A DNA stretch of 64,000 nucleotides from Atlantibacter hermannii (GCA_900635495.1 LR134136.1:744001-808000); one strand, 5' to 3'. Numbered from the stretch's first letter, positions 49,820-58,330 are shown. Notes: a model not told the origin generated them from the letters alone. Numbers and translations are program-made.

Positions 49820-50437
49820 TTAGGATAGCCGTCTTTTGACCTGGCGCGAATGCCAGCGACCCAGCACAAAAACGGTTATCAGCGCGCCCAGTAATGCACA
49901 CAGCATATCGGCCTGGGTATCCCATTCGTCGCCCTGCGTCCCCAAAAAGTCGTCCGCATCCTTTCCGAGGATCAGCGCCACCCACCACTCAATCAGTTCG
50001 TAAAATGCGCTGATGGCAAGCGTGACGCAGCAAACTAAAAAGCCCAGCATTTTTGCGCCAGGCCGATAGCCGTCGCGCAACAGCACTTCCCGTGCCGACA
50101 GCGAAATAACCAGCCCCTGAAGGACATGACCGATACGGTCGTAAGGGTTGCGATCGAGGCCCAGCAGATCCTGTAGCCAGAAACCCACAGGCACTCTGGC
50201 ATAGGAATACATCCCGCCCACAATCAGGGAAACGCAACCGATAAAAATTAACGCATAGAGAAGAGGGGTGAGTGGATAGCGCTTTGCCGTCACCCACAAT
50301 ATCGGGGCGACGATAAATACCGGCGTAACTTCAAGCAACCAGGTGAGCCTGCGCTCAGTCGTGAAAGCGGTAAAAACCAGCAGTAAAGCCAACAGGGTAA
50401 TACCCAAAGAGAGATAAAGCGGACGAGCGGATTTCAT
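49820..50437 (-). CDS. DUF2238 inner membrane protein, YjdF paralogue 1
   Basis: 205 residues from ATG 50437 (MKSARPLYLSLG), with AAAAGGAACG upstream. Same fold and signatures as its neighbour: RNPYDRIGHVLQGLVISLSA, LAISAFYELIEWWVALIL, DEWDTQADMLCALLG. The conserved Asp/His/Glu/Trp residues in these membrane-proximal motifs are kept in both copies, so neither looks degenerate. Promoter lies in the 255-bp gap to the divergent b561-like gene. Confidence 0.82.
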   Translation of the reverse strand: MKSARPLYLSLGITLLALLLVFTAFTTERRLTWLLEVTPVFIVAPILWVTAKRYPLTPLLYALIFIGCVSLIVGGMYSYARVPVGFWLQDLLGLDRNPYDRIGHVLQGLVISLSAREVLLRDGYRPGAKMLGFLVCCVTLAISAFYELIEWWVALILGKDADDFLGTQGDEWDTQADMLCALLGALITVFVLGRWHSRQVKRRLS

Positions 50438-50692
50438 CGGCGTTCCTTTTACGATGGTAAAACCAGGTTTTAGCTGAAAAGAGGGGAAGTGCAAGGCGCA
50501 GGCAGAAAAAGAGGCCGCCGTCGCCCGTTTATAATCAGTGAGGTTATTTAGGGCATAACCACGACGGCAGGCAGAAAAACTTAGCGGAGCGATGTGACAC
50601 CTTTTACGTGAAGGGGAAAACGCTAAGGTTTCGTTAATTTATCGTTACCATAATGGTGTGCTCATTCTTTGATTCATCAAAATGGTCACATC

Positions 50693-51274
50693 ATGAACTC
50701 ACAATTACGCAATGCGCTTCCTCACCGCGACACGCCTTTTTTCCGGTTGTTGCATATCATCGTAGCGGTACTGGTTTTATTGCAGATCGTTAATGCGAAT
50801 TTTATTGAAAGTGAATTAGACGGTGAAAGTGAGCTGACCATCGCCATCACCTGGTTTCATTTCATCTCCGGTTTTGCCTTGCTGACACTCGGCATCGTCA
50901 TGCTTATCTGGATGCTGACGCAACGAGGGTTTCGTTATTACTTTGCATGGCTAATGCTTGATTTCAGTGGTATTGCCGAAGACTTTAAGGCGTTGAAATC
51001 ATTTCGCCTTCCCGAAGCGCATGCCGGAGGCGTCGCCGCGCTGATTCAGGGGCTTGGCGTGCTGGCGCTGCTGGGCGTTGCGGCGTGCGGGGGGCTATGG
51101 TTTGTGTTAAATACCGCCTCCGGTGCCCCGGTCGCGTTAACCCGGGATGTGCTCCATCTTCATAAATTTTTGACGGTATTTATCGAAACGTATTTCTGGG
51201 GGCACGGTGCCATGGGGTTATTTCACATTTTCCTGACCGTTCGGGAAAACAGAAACAATTCCGTAGCGCACTGA
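50693..51274 (+). CDS. Cytochrome b561-like membrane protein
   Basis: 193 residues with four TM segments and membrane histidines placed as in b-type cytochromes: RLLHIIVAVLVLL, ITWFHFISGFALL, LHLHKFLTVFIE and GAMGLFHIFL. These suggest bis-His haem b ligation and a role in electron transfer at the inner membrane. I use ATG 50693 (MNSQLRNALPHRDTPFF); the ribosome binding site is weak and a TTG 24 bp upstream is an alternative. Exact partner unknown. Confidence 0.7.
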   Translation: MNSQLRNALPHRDTPFFRLLHIIVAVLVLLQIVNANFIESELDGESELTIAITWFHFISGFALLTLGIVMLIWMLTQRGFRYYFAWLMLDFSGIAEDFKALKSFRLPEAHAGGVAALIQGLGVLALLGVAACGGLWFVLNTASGAPVALTRDVLHLHKFLTVFIETYFWGHGAMGLFHIFLTVRENRNNSVAH

Positions 51275-51420
51275 GTCTGCTGAAAAAATTAACGGTAGGT
51301 GAGCCCGGATTAACGTGACTGGCGTTGAACAGCGCGCCTGTCGCGCTGGCCCCGAAGGGGTGAGCCGATGGCGGCGAATCATCGAACGGAGTTCGATGGA
51401 GAGTTCGGTTCTCCAAAAGC

Positions 51421-51443
51421 AAAAAACCAGCCCTAAGGCTGGT
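51421..51443 (-). terminator. Terminator in the distal tRNA-Phe repeat
   Basis: ACCAGCC / GGCTGGT stem with a CTAA loop and six Ts on the minus strand. Its stem sequence differs from the other two repeat terminators while keeping the fold. Confidence 0.8.
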
Positions 51444-51583
51444 TTTTCTAAATAGTGGTGCCCGGACTCGGACTAACGCCGCAGGCGTTGAACAGCGCGC
51501 CTGTCGCGCTGGCCCCGAAGGGGTGAGCCGCTGGCGGCGAATCATCGAACGGAGTTCGATGTAGAGTCCGGTTCTCCAAAAGC

Positions 51584-51606
51584 AAAAACCCGCCTTTTGG
51601 GCGGGT
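51584..51606 (-). terminator. Terminator in the middle tRNA-Phe repeat
   Basis: ACCCGCC / GGCGGGT stem with a 5-nt loop followed by TTTT on the minus strand, at the same repeat position as its neighbours. Confidence 0.85.
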
Positions 51607-51745
51607 TCTCTGAATAGTGGTGCCCGGACTCGGACTAACGCCGCAGGCGTTGAACAGCGCGCCTGTCGCGCTGGCCCCGAAGGGGGGAGCCGCTGGCGGC
51701 GAATCATCGAACGGAGTTCGATGGAGAGTCCGGTTCTCCAAAAGC

Positions 51746-51768
51746 AAAAACCCGCCTTTTGGGCGGGT
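51746..51768 (-). terminator. Terminator of tRNA-Phe in the proximal repeat
   Basis: CCCGCC / GGCGGG followed by TTTTTG on the minus strand, about 13 bp past the tRNA CCA end. The first stop for the tRNA transcript. Confidence 0.88.
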
Positions 51769-51780
51769 TCTCTGAATAAG

Positions 51781-51856
51781 TGGTGCCCGGACTCGGAATC
51801 GAACCAAGGACACGGGGATTTTCAATCCCCTGCTCTACCGACTGAGCTATCCGGGC
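51781..51856 (-). tRNA. tRNA-Phe (anticodon GAA)
   Basis: 76 bases with encoded CCA. On the minus strand it starts GCCCGGATAGCTCAGTCGGT; the anticodon stem-loop contains TTGAAAA with GAA, and the 3' end is GAGTCCGGGCACCA, pairing with the 5' GCCCGGA. It matches the enterobacterial tRNA-Phe sequence. The 3' end is a frequent integration site in enterobacteria, but here it is followed by a tandem repeat array rather than an integrase. Confidence 0.98.
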
Positions 51857-51866
51857 AACGGGGCGC

Positions 51867-51895
51867 ATTAAACCCGATTCACCGTACCGCGTCAA
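51867..51895 (-). promoter_or_regulatory. tRNA-Phe promoter with GC-rich discriminator
   Basis: On the minus strand TTGACG (51895-51890), a 17-bp spacer and TTTAAT (51872-51867) are followed by GCGCCCCG before the tRNA. The GC-rich discriminator is what stringently controlled stable RNA promoters have. Confidence 0.75.
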
Positions 51896-51960
51896 TGAAA
51901 TTTCCGCCGATCCCGTTCATATGCGCATTAAGCCGCCAGGTTGACGACAATCCAGCCAGT

Positions 51961-52677
51961 TTACCCGCCAAAGAAGCGCATCCAAAGGGCGGAAACCGGC
52001 ATACTGATCACCAGCGCAGGCAGCATATTCACGACCGGGAACATCTTTATGCCGCAAATACGCAGGCCGGTCGCCAGCAGCAGCAGGCCGCCGACGGCGG
52101 TGAAATCGGCCATCATCGCAGGGGTGGTCAGCGGCAGGATTATCGCCGCGCACCAGGCCAGCGTTAACTGGATTGCCACTAACGGAAACGCGATAAACGC
52201 TACCGCGATGCCCAGCGTGGTGGCGAATATCATGGCCGTAAAGAAATCGAGAAAGGATTTGGTGATCAGAATGGTGGGATCGCCGGTCATGCCTTCCTGC
52301 ATCGCGCCGAAAATGCCAGTGCCGCTGGCGCAAAACAAAATCACAATGGCGACGAAATTTTGAATGAAAGCCTCGTGAGCGCCGCTTTTCCCGCTTTTGC
52401 CTTTATCCAGCAGCGCGCGCGCTTTACCCGCAGCGGCGTTAATGCCGCGCTCCATAAAACACAGCTCGCCGATGATAGTGCCGAGCAGGGTGGAGAGCAC
52501 CATTACCGGCAGGTTGGCGCATTTCACAATTAGCAGAATGCCAATGCCCAGCGAAGCCAGGCCAAATATTGAAGGCATCGTCACCCGCAGCCGTTCCGGC
52601 AATCGCATGCCGAGCAGCGCGCCCAGTAATCCGCCAATTAAAACGGCGGCACCATTAATAAAAGGACCCGTCACCAT
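51961..52677 (-). CDS. yqgA: DUF554 inner membrane protein YqgA
   Basis: 238-residue polytopic membrane protein with six to seven hydrophobic segments. Family sequence GPFINGAAVLIGGLLGALLG, FGLASLGIGILLIVKCANLP, FCASGTGIFGAMQEGMTGDP and GLLLLATGLRICGIKMFPVV. Function unknown. It begins MVTGPFING at 52677 and is divergent from speC, with tRNA-Phe downstream on the same strand; the same neighbours (pheV, yqgA, speC) occur in E. coli. Confidence 0.93.
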   Translation of the reverse strand: MVTGPFINGAAVLIGGLLGALLGMRLPERLRVTMPSIFGLASLGIGILLIVKCANLPVMVLSTLLGTIIGELCFMERGINAAAGKARALLDKGKSGKSGAHEAFIQNFVAIVILFCASGTGIFGAMQEGMTGDPTILITKSFLDFFTAMIFATTLGIAVAFIAFPLVAIQLTLAWCAAIILPLTTPAMMADFTAVGGLLLLATGLRICGIKMFPVVNMLPALVISMPVSALWMRFFGG

Positions 52678-53072
52678 GTTTTCTCCCGATGCGTCCTGAC
52701 AAACCGGGACGCGTAAAATTCGTATTATTAGCCGTGCCGGGAATGCGTTTTCATGCGAAAAAAGTGCGTGTTAATGCCCGGCGGTCATGCGCGATTTTTA
52801 TCAGACCTTTGCGATACCTGATGATATCAATAATTTAAGTGAATATTCTTTGGCGAATTATGCAGTTTATCGATTGCGTCTTGCACGGGCGATTTAAAGC
52901 TGCGATGATTGCGCGAATTTCCCGCTTCTCTGACACGAGGCTTGTATGATGAGGTCGTCTTTCGCGCCTGTCACTTACAGACTGCGTACTGTCGCGCAGA
53001 CCTTAGCCCGTGCTTATTCTCCGTTATTTTCTGTGCTCACCATGCGGTGAGGCCGACGCACGCTCACTCCAG

Positions 53073-53126
53073 GACATCAGTAAGACCAGATGCAGGCTGT
53101 TATTTACTTCTGTTTTTACTGATGTC
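53073..53126 (+). promoter_or_regulatory. Inverted repeat in the speC leader, with a short upstream open frame
   Basis: The 551 bp between yqgA and speC contains no gene of ordinary size. In it, GACATCAGTAA (53073-53083) and TTACTGATGTC (53116-53126) form a perfect 11-bp inverted repeat. The loop holds ATG 53090 of a ten-codon open frame (MQAVIYFCFY, stop 53120-53122) whose stop lies inside the right arm. The same 11-mer TTACTGATGTC recurs at 53317-53327 inside speC, so the left arm has two possible partners. The Shine-Dalgarno of the small frame is weak. Function is inference. The rest of 52678-53228 shows only promoter-like AT-rich sequence. Confidence 0.4.
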
Positions 53127-53228
53127 AGGCGGTTGGAGCTGTTTCCAGTTTCACCAAAGACGCCATACCGGGATGTTATCCCTGTGCTTGCCTGTTGGCA
53201 CTTACTCCCTATAAGGCTTTTGTTGCTT

Positions 53229-55364
53229 ATGAAATCGTTAAAAATCGCAGCCAGTCACGATATTGTCAGCGTGCTTTCCACCCATCGCGAAGTGGTGACC
53301 CTGGATAATACTGACTTTACTGATGTCGCCGCCGTGGTGCTTACCGTTGCCGATACGCGCAGTGGCATTCTGGCGTTGCTTAAACGCACCGGGTTTAACC
53401 TGCCGGTTTTCGTGCTGAGCGAGACGCCGCTGGAACTGGAGGCGATTACCGGCGTGATTGACGGTAAAGCCCAGTCGTTTCTTGAGCTGGAAGCCGCAGC
53501 GACGCGTTATGAAGAAACCCTGCTACCGCCGTTTTTCGACACGCTGTACCAGTACGTCGAGATGCAAAACAGCACGTTCGCCTGCCCGGGCCATCAGCAC
53601 GGCGAGTTTTTTAAAAAGCATCCCGCAGGACGGCAGTTTTATGATTTCTTCGGTGCGAATGTGTTTCGTGCCGACATGTGCAACGCCGATGTGAAACTGG
53701 GTGATTTGCTGATCCATGAAGGATCGGCCAAACATGCCCAGAAGTTTGCTGCCAAAGTGTTTAATGCCGATAAAACGTATTTCGTGCTAAACGGCACATC
53801 CGCTGCTAACAAAGTGGTGACCAATGCGCTGCTGACCCGTGGCGACCTGGTGCTGTTCGACCGCAATAACCATAAATCAAACCACCACGGCGCGTTGATC
53901 CAGGCAGGCGCGACGCCGGTGTATCTGGAGGCGGCACGCAATCCGTTTGGGTTTATCGGCGGGATTGATGAGCACTGCTTCGATGAAACGTACCTGCGTG
54001 AGTTGATCCGCGAAGCCGCGCCCGAGCGTGCCGATGAGGCGCGCCCGTTCCGCCTGGCGGTGATCCAACTGGGTACTTACGATGGCACCATCTACAACGC
54101 CCGTCAGGTCATCGATAAAATCGGCCATCTTTGCGATTACATCCTGTTTGATTCTGCCTGGGTGGGTTACGAACAGTTTATCCCGATGATGGCGGACTGT
54201 TCGCCGCTGTTGCTGGAACTGAACGAAAACGATCCGGGGATTTTTGTGACCCAGTCGGTCCATAAACAGCAGGCGGGCTTTTCCCAAACTTCGCAAATCC
54301 ATAAGAAGGATAACCACCTGCGCGGGCAGGCGCGGTTTTGCCCCCATAAGCGTCTGAACAACGCTTTTATGCTGCATGCCTCCACCAGCCCGTTTTATCC
54401 GCTGTTCGCCGCGCTGGACGTTAACGCCAAAATCCACGAAGGCGAAAGCGGTCGTCGGCTTTGGGCCGAGTGCGTAGCCCTGGGCATCGACGCGCGTAAA
54501 GCCATCCTGAGCCAGTGTTCGCTGATCAAACCTTTCGTGCCGCCCCTGGTGGACGGCAAGCCCTGGCAGGATCATCCCACCGCGCAAATCGCCTCCGAGC
54601 GTCGCTTCTTCAGCTTTATCCCTGGCGAACGCTGGCACGGGTTTGAAGGCTATGCCGATGCGCAATATTTTGTCGATCCCTGCAAGCTGCTGCTCACCAC
54701 GCAGGGTATCGATCCACAAACCGGCGACTATGCCGCGTTCGGCGTGCCGGCGACCATTCTGGCGAATTATCTGCGCGAGAATGGCTTGGTGCCGGAGAAA
54801 GCCGATCTTAACTCGATACTGTTTCTGCTAACGCCGGCGGAAAGCCCGGAGAAAATGGCCCATCTGGTGGCGTTACTGGCGCAGTTTGAACGCCATATTG
54901 AGCTCGATTCGCCGCTGGCCGAGGTTCTGCCGACCCTGTGGCAAAAATATTCGGTGCGTTATAAAGGCTACACACTGCGCCAGCTGTGCCAGGAAATGCA
55001 CGATCTCTACGTCAGTTTTAAGATCAAAGATCTGCAAAAAGCGATGTTCCGCAAAGCCGAATTGCCACAGGTGGTGATGAACCCGCAGGACGCAAACCGC
55101 GAATTTATTCGCGGGAATGTCGAGCTGGTACGCATTCGCGACGCCGCCGGGCGCATCGCGGCAGAAGGCGCGTTGCCTTATCCGCCGGGGGTGCTGTGCG
55201 TGGTGCCTGGCGAAGTGTGGGGCGGGGCGGTTCAGCGTTATTTCCTGGCGCTGGAAGAGAGCGTGAATATGCTGCCAGGCTTCTCACCAGAGCTACAGGG
55301 CGTGTACAGCGAAACCGATGCCGACGGGATAAAACGGCTCTATGGGAATGTGTTAAAAGCATAA
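53229..55364 (+). CDS. speC: Constitutive/biosynthetic ornithine decarboxylase
   Basis: PLP enzyme of 711 residues, the E. coli SpeC length, converting ornithine to putrescine. Fold type I bacterial Orn/Lys/Arg decarboxylase: N-terminal wing domain (1-110), PLP lysine in FVTQSVHKQQAGFSQTSQIH, YVEMQNSTFACPGHQHGEFF and DLLIHEGSAKHAQKFAAKVF. I start at ATG 53229 (MKSLKIAASHDIVSVL), with AAGGC upstream; frame is open 73 codons further but that region is a leader and does not match the family. Whether this is SpeC or the inducible SpeF is settled by context next to nupG and yqgA. Confidence 0.95.
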   Translation: MKSLKIAASHDIVSVLSTHREVVTLDNTDFTDVAAVVLTVADTRSGILALLKRTGFNLPVFVLSETPLELEAITGVIDGKAQSFLELEAAATRYEETLLPPFFDTLYQYVEMQNSTFACPGHQHGEFFKKHPAGRQFYDFFGANVFRADMCNADVKLGDLLIHEGSAKHAQKFAAKVFNADKTYFVLNGTSAANKVVTNALLTRGDLVLFDRNNHKSNHHGALIQAGATPVYLEAARNPFGFIGGIDEHCFDETYLRELIREAAPERADEARPFRLAVIQLGTYDGTIYNARQVIDKIGHLCDYILFDSAWVGYEQFIPMMADCSPLLLELNENDPGIFVTQSVHKQQAGFSQTSQIHKKDNHLRGQARFCPHKRLNNAFMLHASTSPFYPLFAALDVNAKIHEGESGRRLWAECVALGIDARKAILSQCSLIKPFVPPLVDGKPWQDHPTAQIASERRFFSFIPGERWHGFEGYADAQYFVDPCKLLLTTQGIDPQTGDYAAFGVPATILANYLRENGLVPEKADLNSILFLLTPAESPEKMAHLVALLAQFERHIELDSPLAEVLPTLWQKYSVRYKGYTLRQLCQEMHDLYVSFKIKDLQKAMFRKAELPQVVMNPQDANREFIRGNVELVRIRDAAGRIAAEGALPYPPGVLCVVPGEVWGGAVQRYFLALEESVNMLPGFSPELQGVYSETDADGIKRLYGNVLKA

Positions 55365-55396
55365 AAAAATGCCGACCAGAAGGTCGGCATTTTTAT
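55364..55396. terminator. Bidirectional terminator between speC and nupG
   Basis: ATGCCGACC / GGTCGGCAT (55369-55390) flanked by A7 and TTTTATTT, between convergent genes. Confidence 0.9.
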
Positions 55397-55409
55397 TTCA
55401 GTAACCGTA

Positions 55410-56666
55410 TCAGGCGCTGTGCGGAACGCCCCCAACAGCCGTTTTTTCATGTTTGTATTTGAACATCACAACGAACGCGAAGGCCAGAACCAGCGAATAA
55501 GCTGCGAAAATCAGCCACACGGTTTGCCAGTCGGTATTGCCGTTCAGGGTGAAGTGCTCGACCACTTTACCGCTCACGATGCCGCCAAGGATACAGCCGA
55601 AACCGTTGGTCATCATCAGGAACATACCCTGCGCGCTGGCGCGGATTGCCGGTTTAACTTCCTGCTCAACAAACATGGAACCGGACACGTTAAAGAAGTC
55701 GAAGGCGCAGCCGTACACGATCATCGACAGAACCAGCAGCACGGTACCCATCGGTGACGGATCGCCGTAAGCGAACAGACCGAAGCGCAGCATCCACGCG
55801 ATGATACTGATCAACATGACTTTTTTGATGCCGTAACGGCTCAGGAAGAACGGAATGGTCAGAATGAAGACGGTTTCGGAAATCTGCGAAATCGACATTA
55901 ACACTGACGCATGCTGCACAATAAAGCTGCTCGCAAACAGCGGATCTTTATCGAAGCTGTGCAGGAAGGTGTTACCAAACATATTGGTGATTTGCAGTTC
56001 CGCGCCCAGCAGCATGGAGAAAATAAAGAAGATCGCCATGCGCTTGTTTTTAAACAGCGCGAACGCGTCCAGGCCCAGCATGGTAGACCAGCTCTGATTT
56101 TTCTGCTGGTTAGACACCGGAACATGCGGCAGGGTCAGGGTAAACAGAACCAGGACCAGAGAGAGCGCCGCGCCGATATACAGCTGCATGTGGCTCAGCT
56201 CGAAGCCGGAGAAGCTCACCGCCCACATTGCCAGAATAAAGCCGATGGTGCCCCAGATACGGATAGGCGGGAAATCGGTGACGATATCGCAACCCGCCTG
56301 TTGCAGACGATAGTAGGAGATGGTGTTCACCAGCCCCAGCGTCGGCATATAGGCCAGTGAGTTAATCAGTATCACCACAAACATCTCGGTTGGCGTAGTG
56401 ACGCTTGCCGCCATAAACAGCGTGATGGCACCGACCAGGTGGCAGAACGCGTACACCCATTTGGCGCTGATCCATTTATCCGCCACGATCCCGAGCAGTG
56501 CAGGCATAAACACAGCCGCGATGCCAAGCGAACTATACACTGCGCCGATAGACGCGCCGTCAAATTTCAGGGTAACGAACATGTAGGAACCGAGCGTGGT
56601 TAGCCAGCTTCCCCACAGGCAGAACTGCAGAAACGAGAGCACTTTCAGCTGCAGCTTATAGTTCAT
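55410..56666 (-). CDS. nupG: Nucleoside/H+ symporter NupG
   Basis: MFS nucleoside:proton symporter with 12 TM segments, broad for purine and pyrimidine nucleosides. 418 residues, E. coli length. Family sequence LSFLQFCLWGSWLTTLGSYM near the N-terminus and RASAQGMFLMMTNGFGCILG in the second half. I use ATG 56666 (MNYKLQLKVLSFL) with GAGGAAAATAAC upstream; a start 16 codons earlier is in frame but unsupported. Confidence 0.95.
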   Translation of the reverse strand: MNYKLQLKVLSFLQFCLWGSWLTTLGSYMFVTLKFDGASIGAVYSSLGIAAVFMPALLGIVADKWISAKWVYAFCHLVGAITLFMAASVTTPTEMFVVILINSLAYMPTLGLVNTISYYRLQQAGCDIVTDFPPIRIWGTIGFILAMWAVSFSGFELSHMQLYIGAALSLVLVLFTLTLPHVPVSNQQKNQSWSTMLGLDAFALFKNKRMAIFFIFSMLLGAELQITNMFGNTFLHSFDKDPLFASSFIVQHASVLMSISQISETVFILTIPFFLSRYGIKKVMLISIIAWMLRFGLFAYGDPSPMGTVLLVLSMIVYGCAFDFFNVSGSMFVEQEVKPAIRASAQGMFLMMTNGFGCILGGIVSGKVVEHFTLNGNTDWQTVWLIFAAYSLVLAFAFVVMFKYKHEKTAVGGVPHSA

Positions 56667-56869
56667 GTTATTTTCCTCACATGAGAAACCAAAATTATGT
56701 TGATTTAAAAACATTGAAGGTTGTGGATTGCGAGGATTTTAGCATTGCAGGGAGCCGTCTTTTTGTTAGCTACGACATAATTCTGCAAAAATAATCGCAT
56801 TGCAGATGGGTTTTGTGACGTGTTTAATGGTTTCGAATGAAGAAAAGCCACGGGAAGCCTAACGGTGGC

Positions 56870-56904
56870 AAAAAAATATCCCTCACAGTGAATGTGAGGG
56901 ATAT
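56870..56904 (-). terminator. Terminator after mltC
   Basis: Minus-strand ATATCCCTCACA ... TGTGAGGGATAT stem with TTTTTTT following, 15 bp past the mltC stop. Confidence 0.88.
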
Positions 56905-56919
56905 AACATTTAACGGGTT

Positions 56920-57996
56920 TTATTTACGGCGATAGCTCTTTTGCGCCATATCCACTTTATAGAGATAGCGACGGGATTCCGCAGAAGGGTGACGCGTGGT
57001 CAGCGTTTCGTACACGTCTCCCGGCTGCATCGTATTGATAATGTTGGCTGCCTTAATCTTGTCGCTGGAGAACACCCGCAACACGCTTCCTGCTCCACCG
57101 TTATAAGCGGTGATCACGGCGTAACGGCGTGAAGTAGGATTGGCGATACCGCCAAGATACACATTGTTCAACATCGCCAGATACGCGGTGCCGGTATCAA
57201 TATTGCTTTGCGGATCGAACAGATAGCTGCGGCTTGGCGTCCCCGATTTGCCCTGAGCGCGGAAAACATCCTTGCCAGCGGTATGCTGCACCACCTGCAT
57301 CAGGCCCAGCGCGTCAGAACGGCTGACCGCATACGGGTTAAAGGAGGACTCGGTCTGCATAATCGCCAGGATCAGCGATTCATCCACCCCGTATTTGCGT
57401 GATGCCTGACGAACCATTCCCATATATTTATGGGCGCGCTTATCAAGGTGGTTTGCCACCAGATTAATGGTGATGCTGTAGATGGTACGCAGGCCGTTAC
57501 TGCGACTCTTCATACGGGTCTGCAGAAGATAATCGGCATAACGTGCCGCACGCCACTGCCAGCGGATCGGCTCGCCGGTGTTATCCACGACCTGCCCGTA
57601 CAGGAATGGCTGTTTAGAGATCGGAATGTCGTTCACATCGGAATAGAGATCGATAGAACCCGGATCGTCGCCCATCAGTAAAGTGGTGATAATCGCCTGG
57701 CGTAACCGGCCCGCGGGATCGGTGCCTGCTATGGTCTCTACGGTGATGGTGCCGTCATCGAAGTTGATATGACTGCGGGTCTGGTAGCCGTCAGTGTACT
57801 TAACGTAATCTTTTGGCCCGGCAATCAGGACTTCGTTAAAGCCCCAGATGTTTTCAATATTATGGGCGAACTGCCCCATCAGGATGTCAAAACCGTTGGT
57901 GTCTTTTTCCAGTTCCGGATTATAGCTTTCCGTTTTTTTACCGGAGCACGAGATGAGCAACGGCGCAATCAAAGCCAGCGCGAGTAATCTTTTCAT
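56920..57996 (-). CDS. mltC: Membrane-bound lytic murein transglycosylase C
   Basis: Outer-membrane lipoprotein cleaving peptidoglycan to 1,6-anhydromuropeptides. Signal with lipobox LLISC near residue 16. An N-terminal DUF3393 domain (about 30-180) precedes a C-terminal lysozyme-like SLT domain with catalytic Glu in LILAIMQTESSFNPYAVSRS and GLMQVVQHTAG. 358 residues from ATG 57996; the adjacent ATG at 57999 would add one. Open frame upstream does not resemble the family. Third gene of the mutY-yggX-mltC operon. Confidence 0.95.
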   Translation of the reverse strand: MKRLLALALIAPLLISCSGKKTESYNPELEKDTNGFDILMGQFAHNIENIWGFNEVLIAGPKDYVKYTDGYQTRSHINFDDGTITVETIAGTDPAGRLRQAIITTLLMGDDPGSIDLYSDVNDIPISKQPFLYGQVVDNTGEPIRWQWRAARYADYLLQTRMKSRSNGLRTIYSITINLVANHLDKRAHKYMGMVRQASRKYGVDESLILAIMQTESSFNPYAVSRSDALGLMQVVQHTAGKDVFRAQGKSGTPSRSYLFDPQSNIDTGTAYLAMLNNVYLGGIANPTSRRYAVITAYNGGAGSVLRVFSSDKIKAANIINTMQPGDVYETLTTRHPSAESRRYLYKVDMAQKSYRRK

Positions 57997-58054
57997 CATT
58001 AAGGGAGCGCGTTGTGTTATTGATGTTGTGTTGTGAAAAAAGGGCCATTGGCCC

Positions 58055-58330
58055 TTATTGTTGTTCTGGCGGCGTATAGCCTTCAATGTGCACGTCTTTC
58101 CCTTCAAACAGGAAGTTAACCATTTCCTGCTCCAGCAGCTTGCGATGCTCCGGGTTCATCATGTTGAGTTTCTTTTCGTTAATCAGCATGGTTTGCTTGG
58201 TCTGCCACAGCTTCCATGCCTCTTTGGAAATCTCGTTATAGATGCGTTTGCCCAGATCGCCCGGATAGAGTTGGAAATCCTGGCCTTCGGCGTCGCGCTG
58301 CAGGTAGGTACAAAAAATCGTTCTGCTCAT
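58055..58330 (-). CDS. yggX: Iron-trafficking/oxidative protection protein YggX
   Basis: 91-residue protein, E. coli length, that protects Fe-S clusters and is implicated in Fe(II) trafficking. Starts MSRTIFCTYLQRDAEGQDFQ, with the conserved Cys7, and ends in a helical domain (HRKLLEQEMVNFLFEGKDVH). Its ATG overlaps the mutY stop (ATGA), so translation is coupled to the Fe-S enzyme MutY. Confidence 0.96.
   Translation of the reverse strand: MSRTIFCTYLQRDAEGQDFQLYPGDLGKRIYNEISKEAWKLWQTKQTMLINEKKLNMMNPEHRKLLEQEMVNFLFEGKDVHIEGYTPPEQQ

Larger units (their letters stand above)
51298..51780 (-). repeat. Three tandem ~162-bp repeats downstream of tRNA-Phe, each with tRNA 3' end
   Basis: Reading the minus strand away from the tRNA gene, three units (51780-51618, 51617-51456, 51455-51298) follow in tandem. 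Units share AGAACCGGACTCTCCAT, CGAACTCCGTTCGATGATTC, CCCCTTCGGGGCCAGCGCGA and CGCCTGCGGCGTTAGTCC. Two of the junctions hold an exact copy of the last 17 bases of tRNA-Phe (TGGTGCCCGGACTCGGA on the + strand at 51456-51472 and 51618-51634); the most distal copy at about 51298 is degraded. Spacing is 162-163 bp. This is the architecture of the tyrT rtT repeats in E. coli. Confidence 0.85.

Noticed and set aside
51298..51780. CRISPR array or phage attachment array
   Set aside because: Units are about 162 bp and nearly identical throughout with no unique spacers, and no cas or integrase gene is nearby.
51180..51895. Repetitive minus-strand open frames through the tRNA-Phe repeats (for example LLENRTLHRTPFDDSPP)
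   Set aside because: They arise from the repeat sequence and the tRNA itself; period 162 is a multiple of three, which keeps frames open by chance.
53010..53228. N-terminal extension of SpeC by 73 residues
   Set aside because: The SpeC family starts at MKSLKIAASH (53229) and the upstream part contains an inverted repeat and Cys/Arg-rich nonsense-like sequence.
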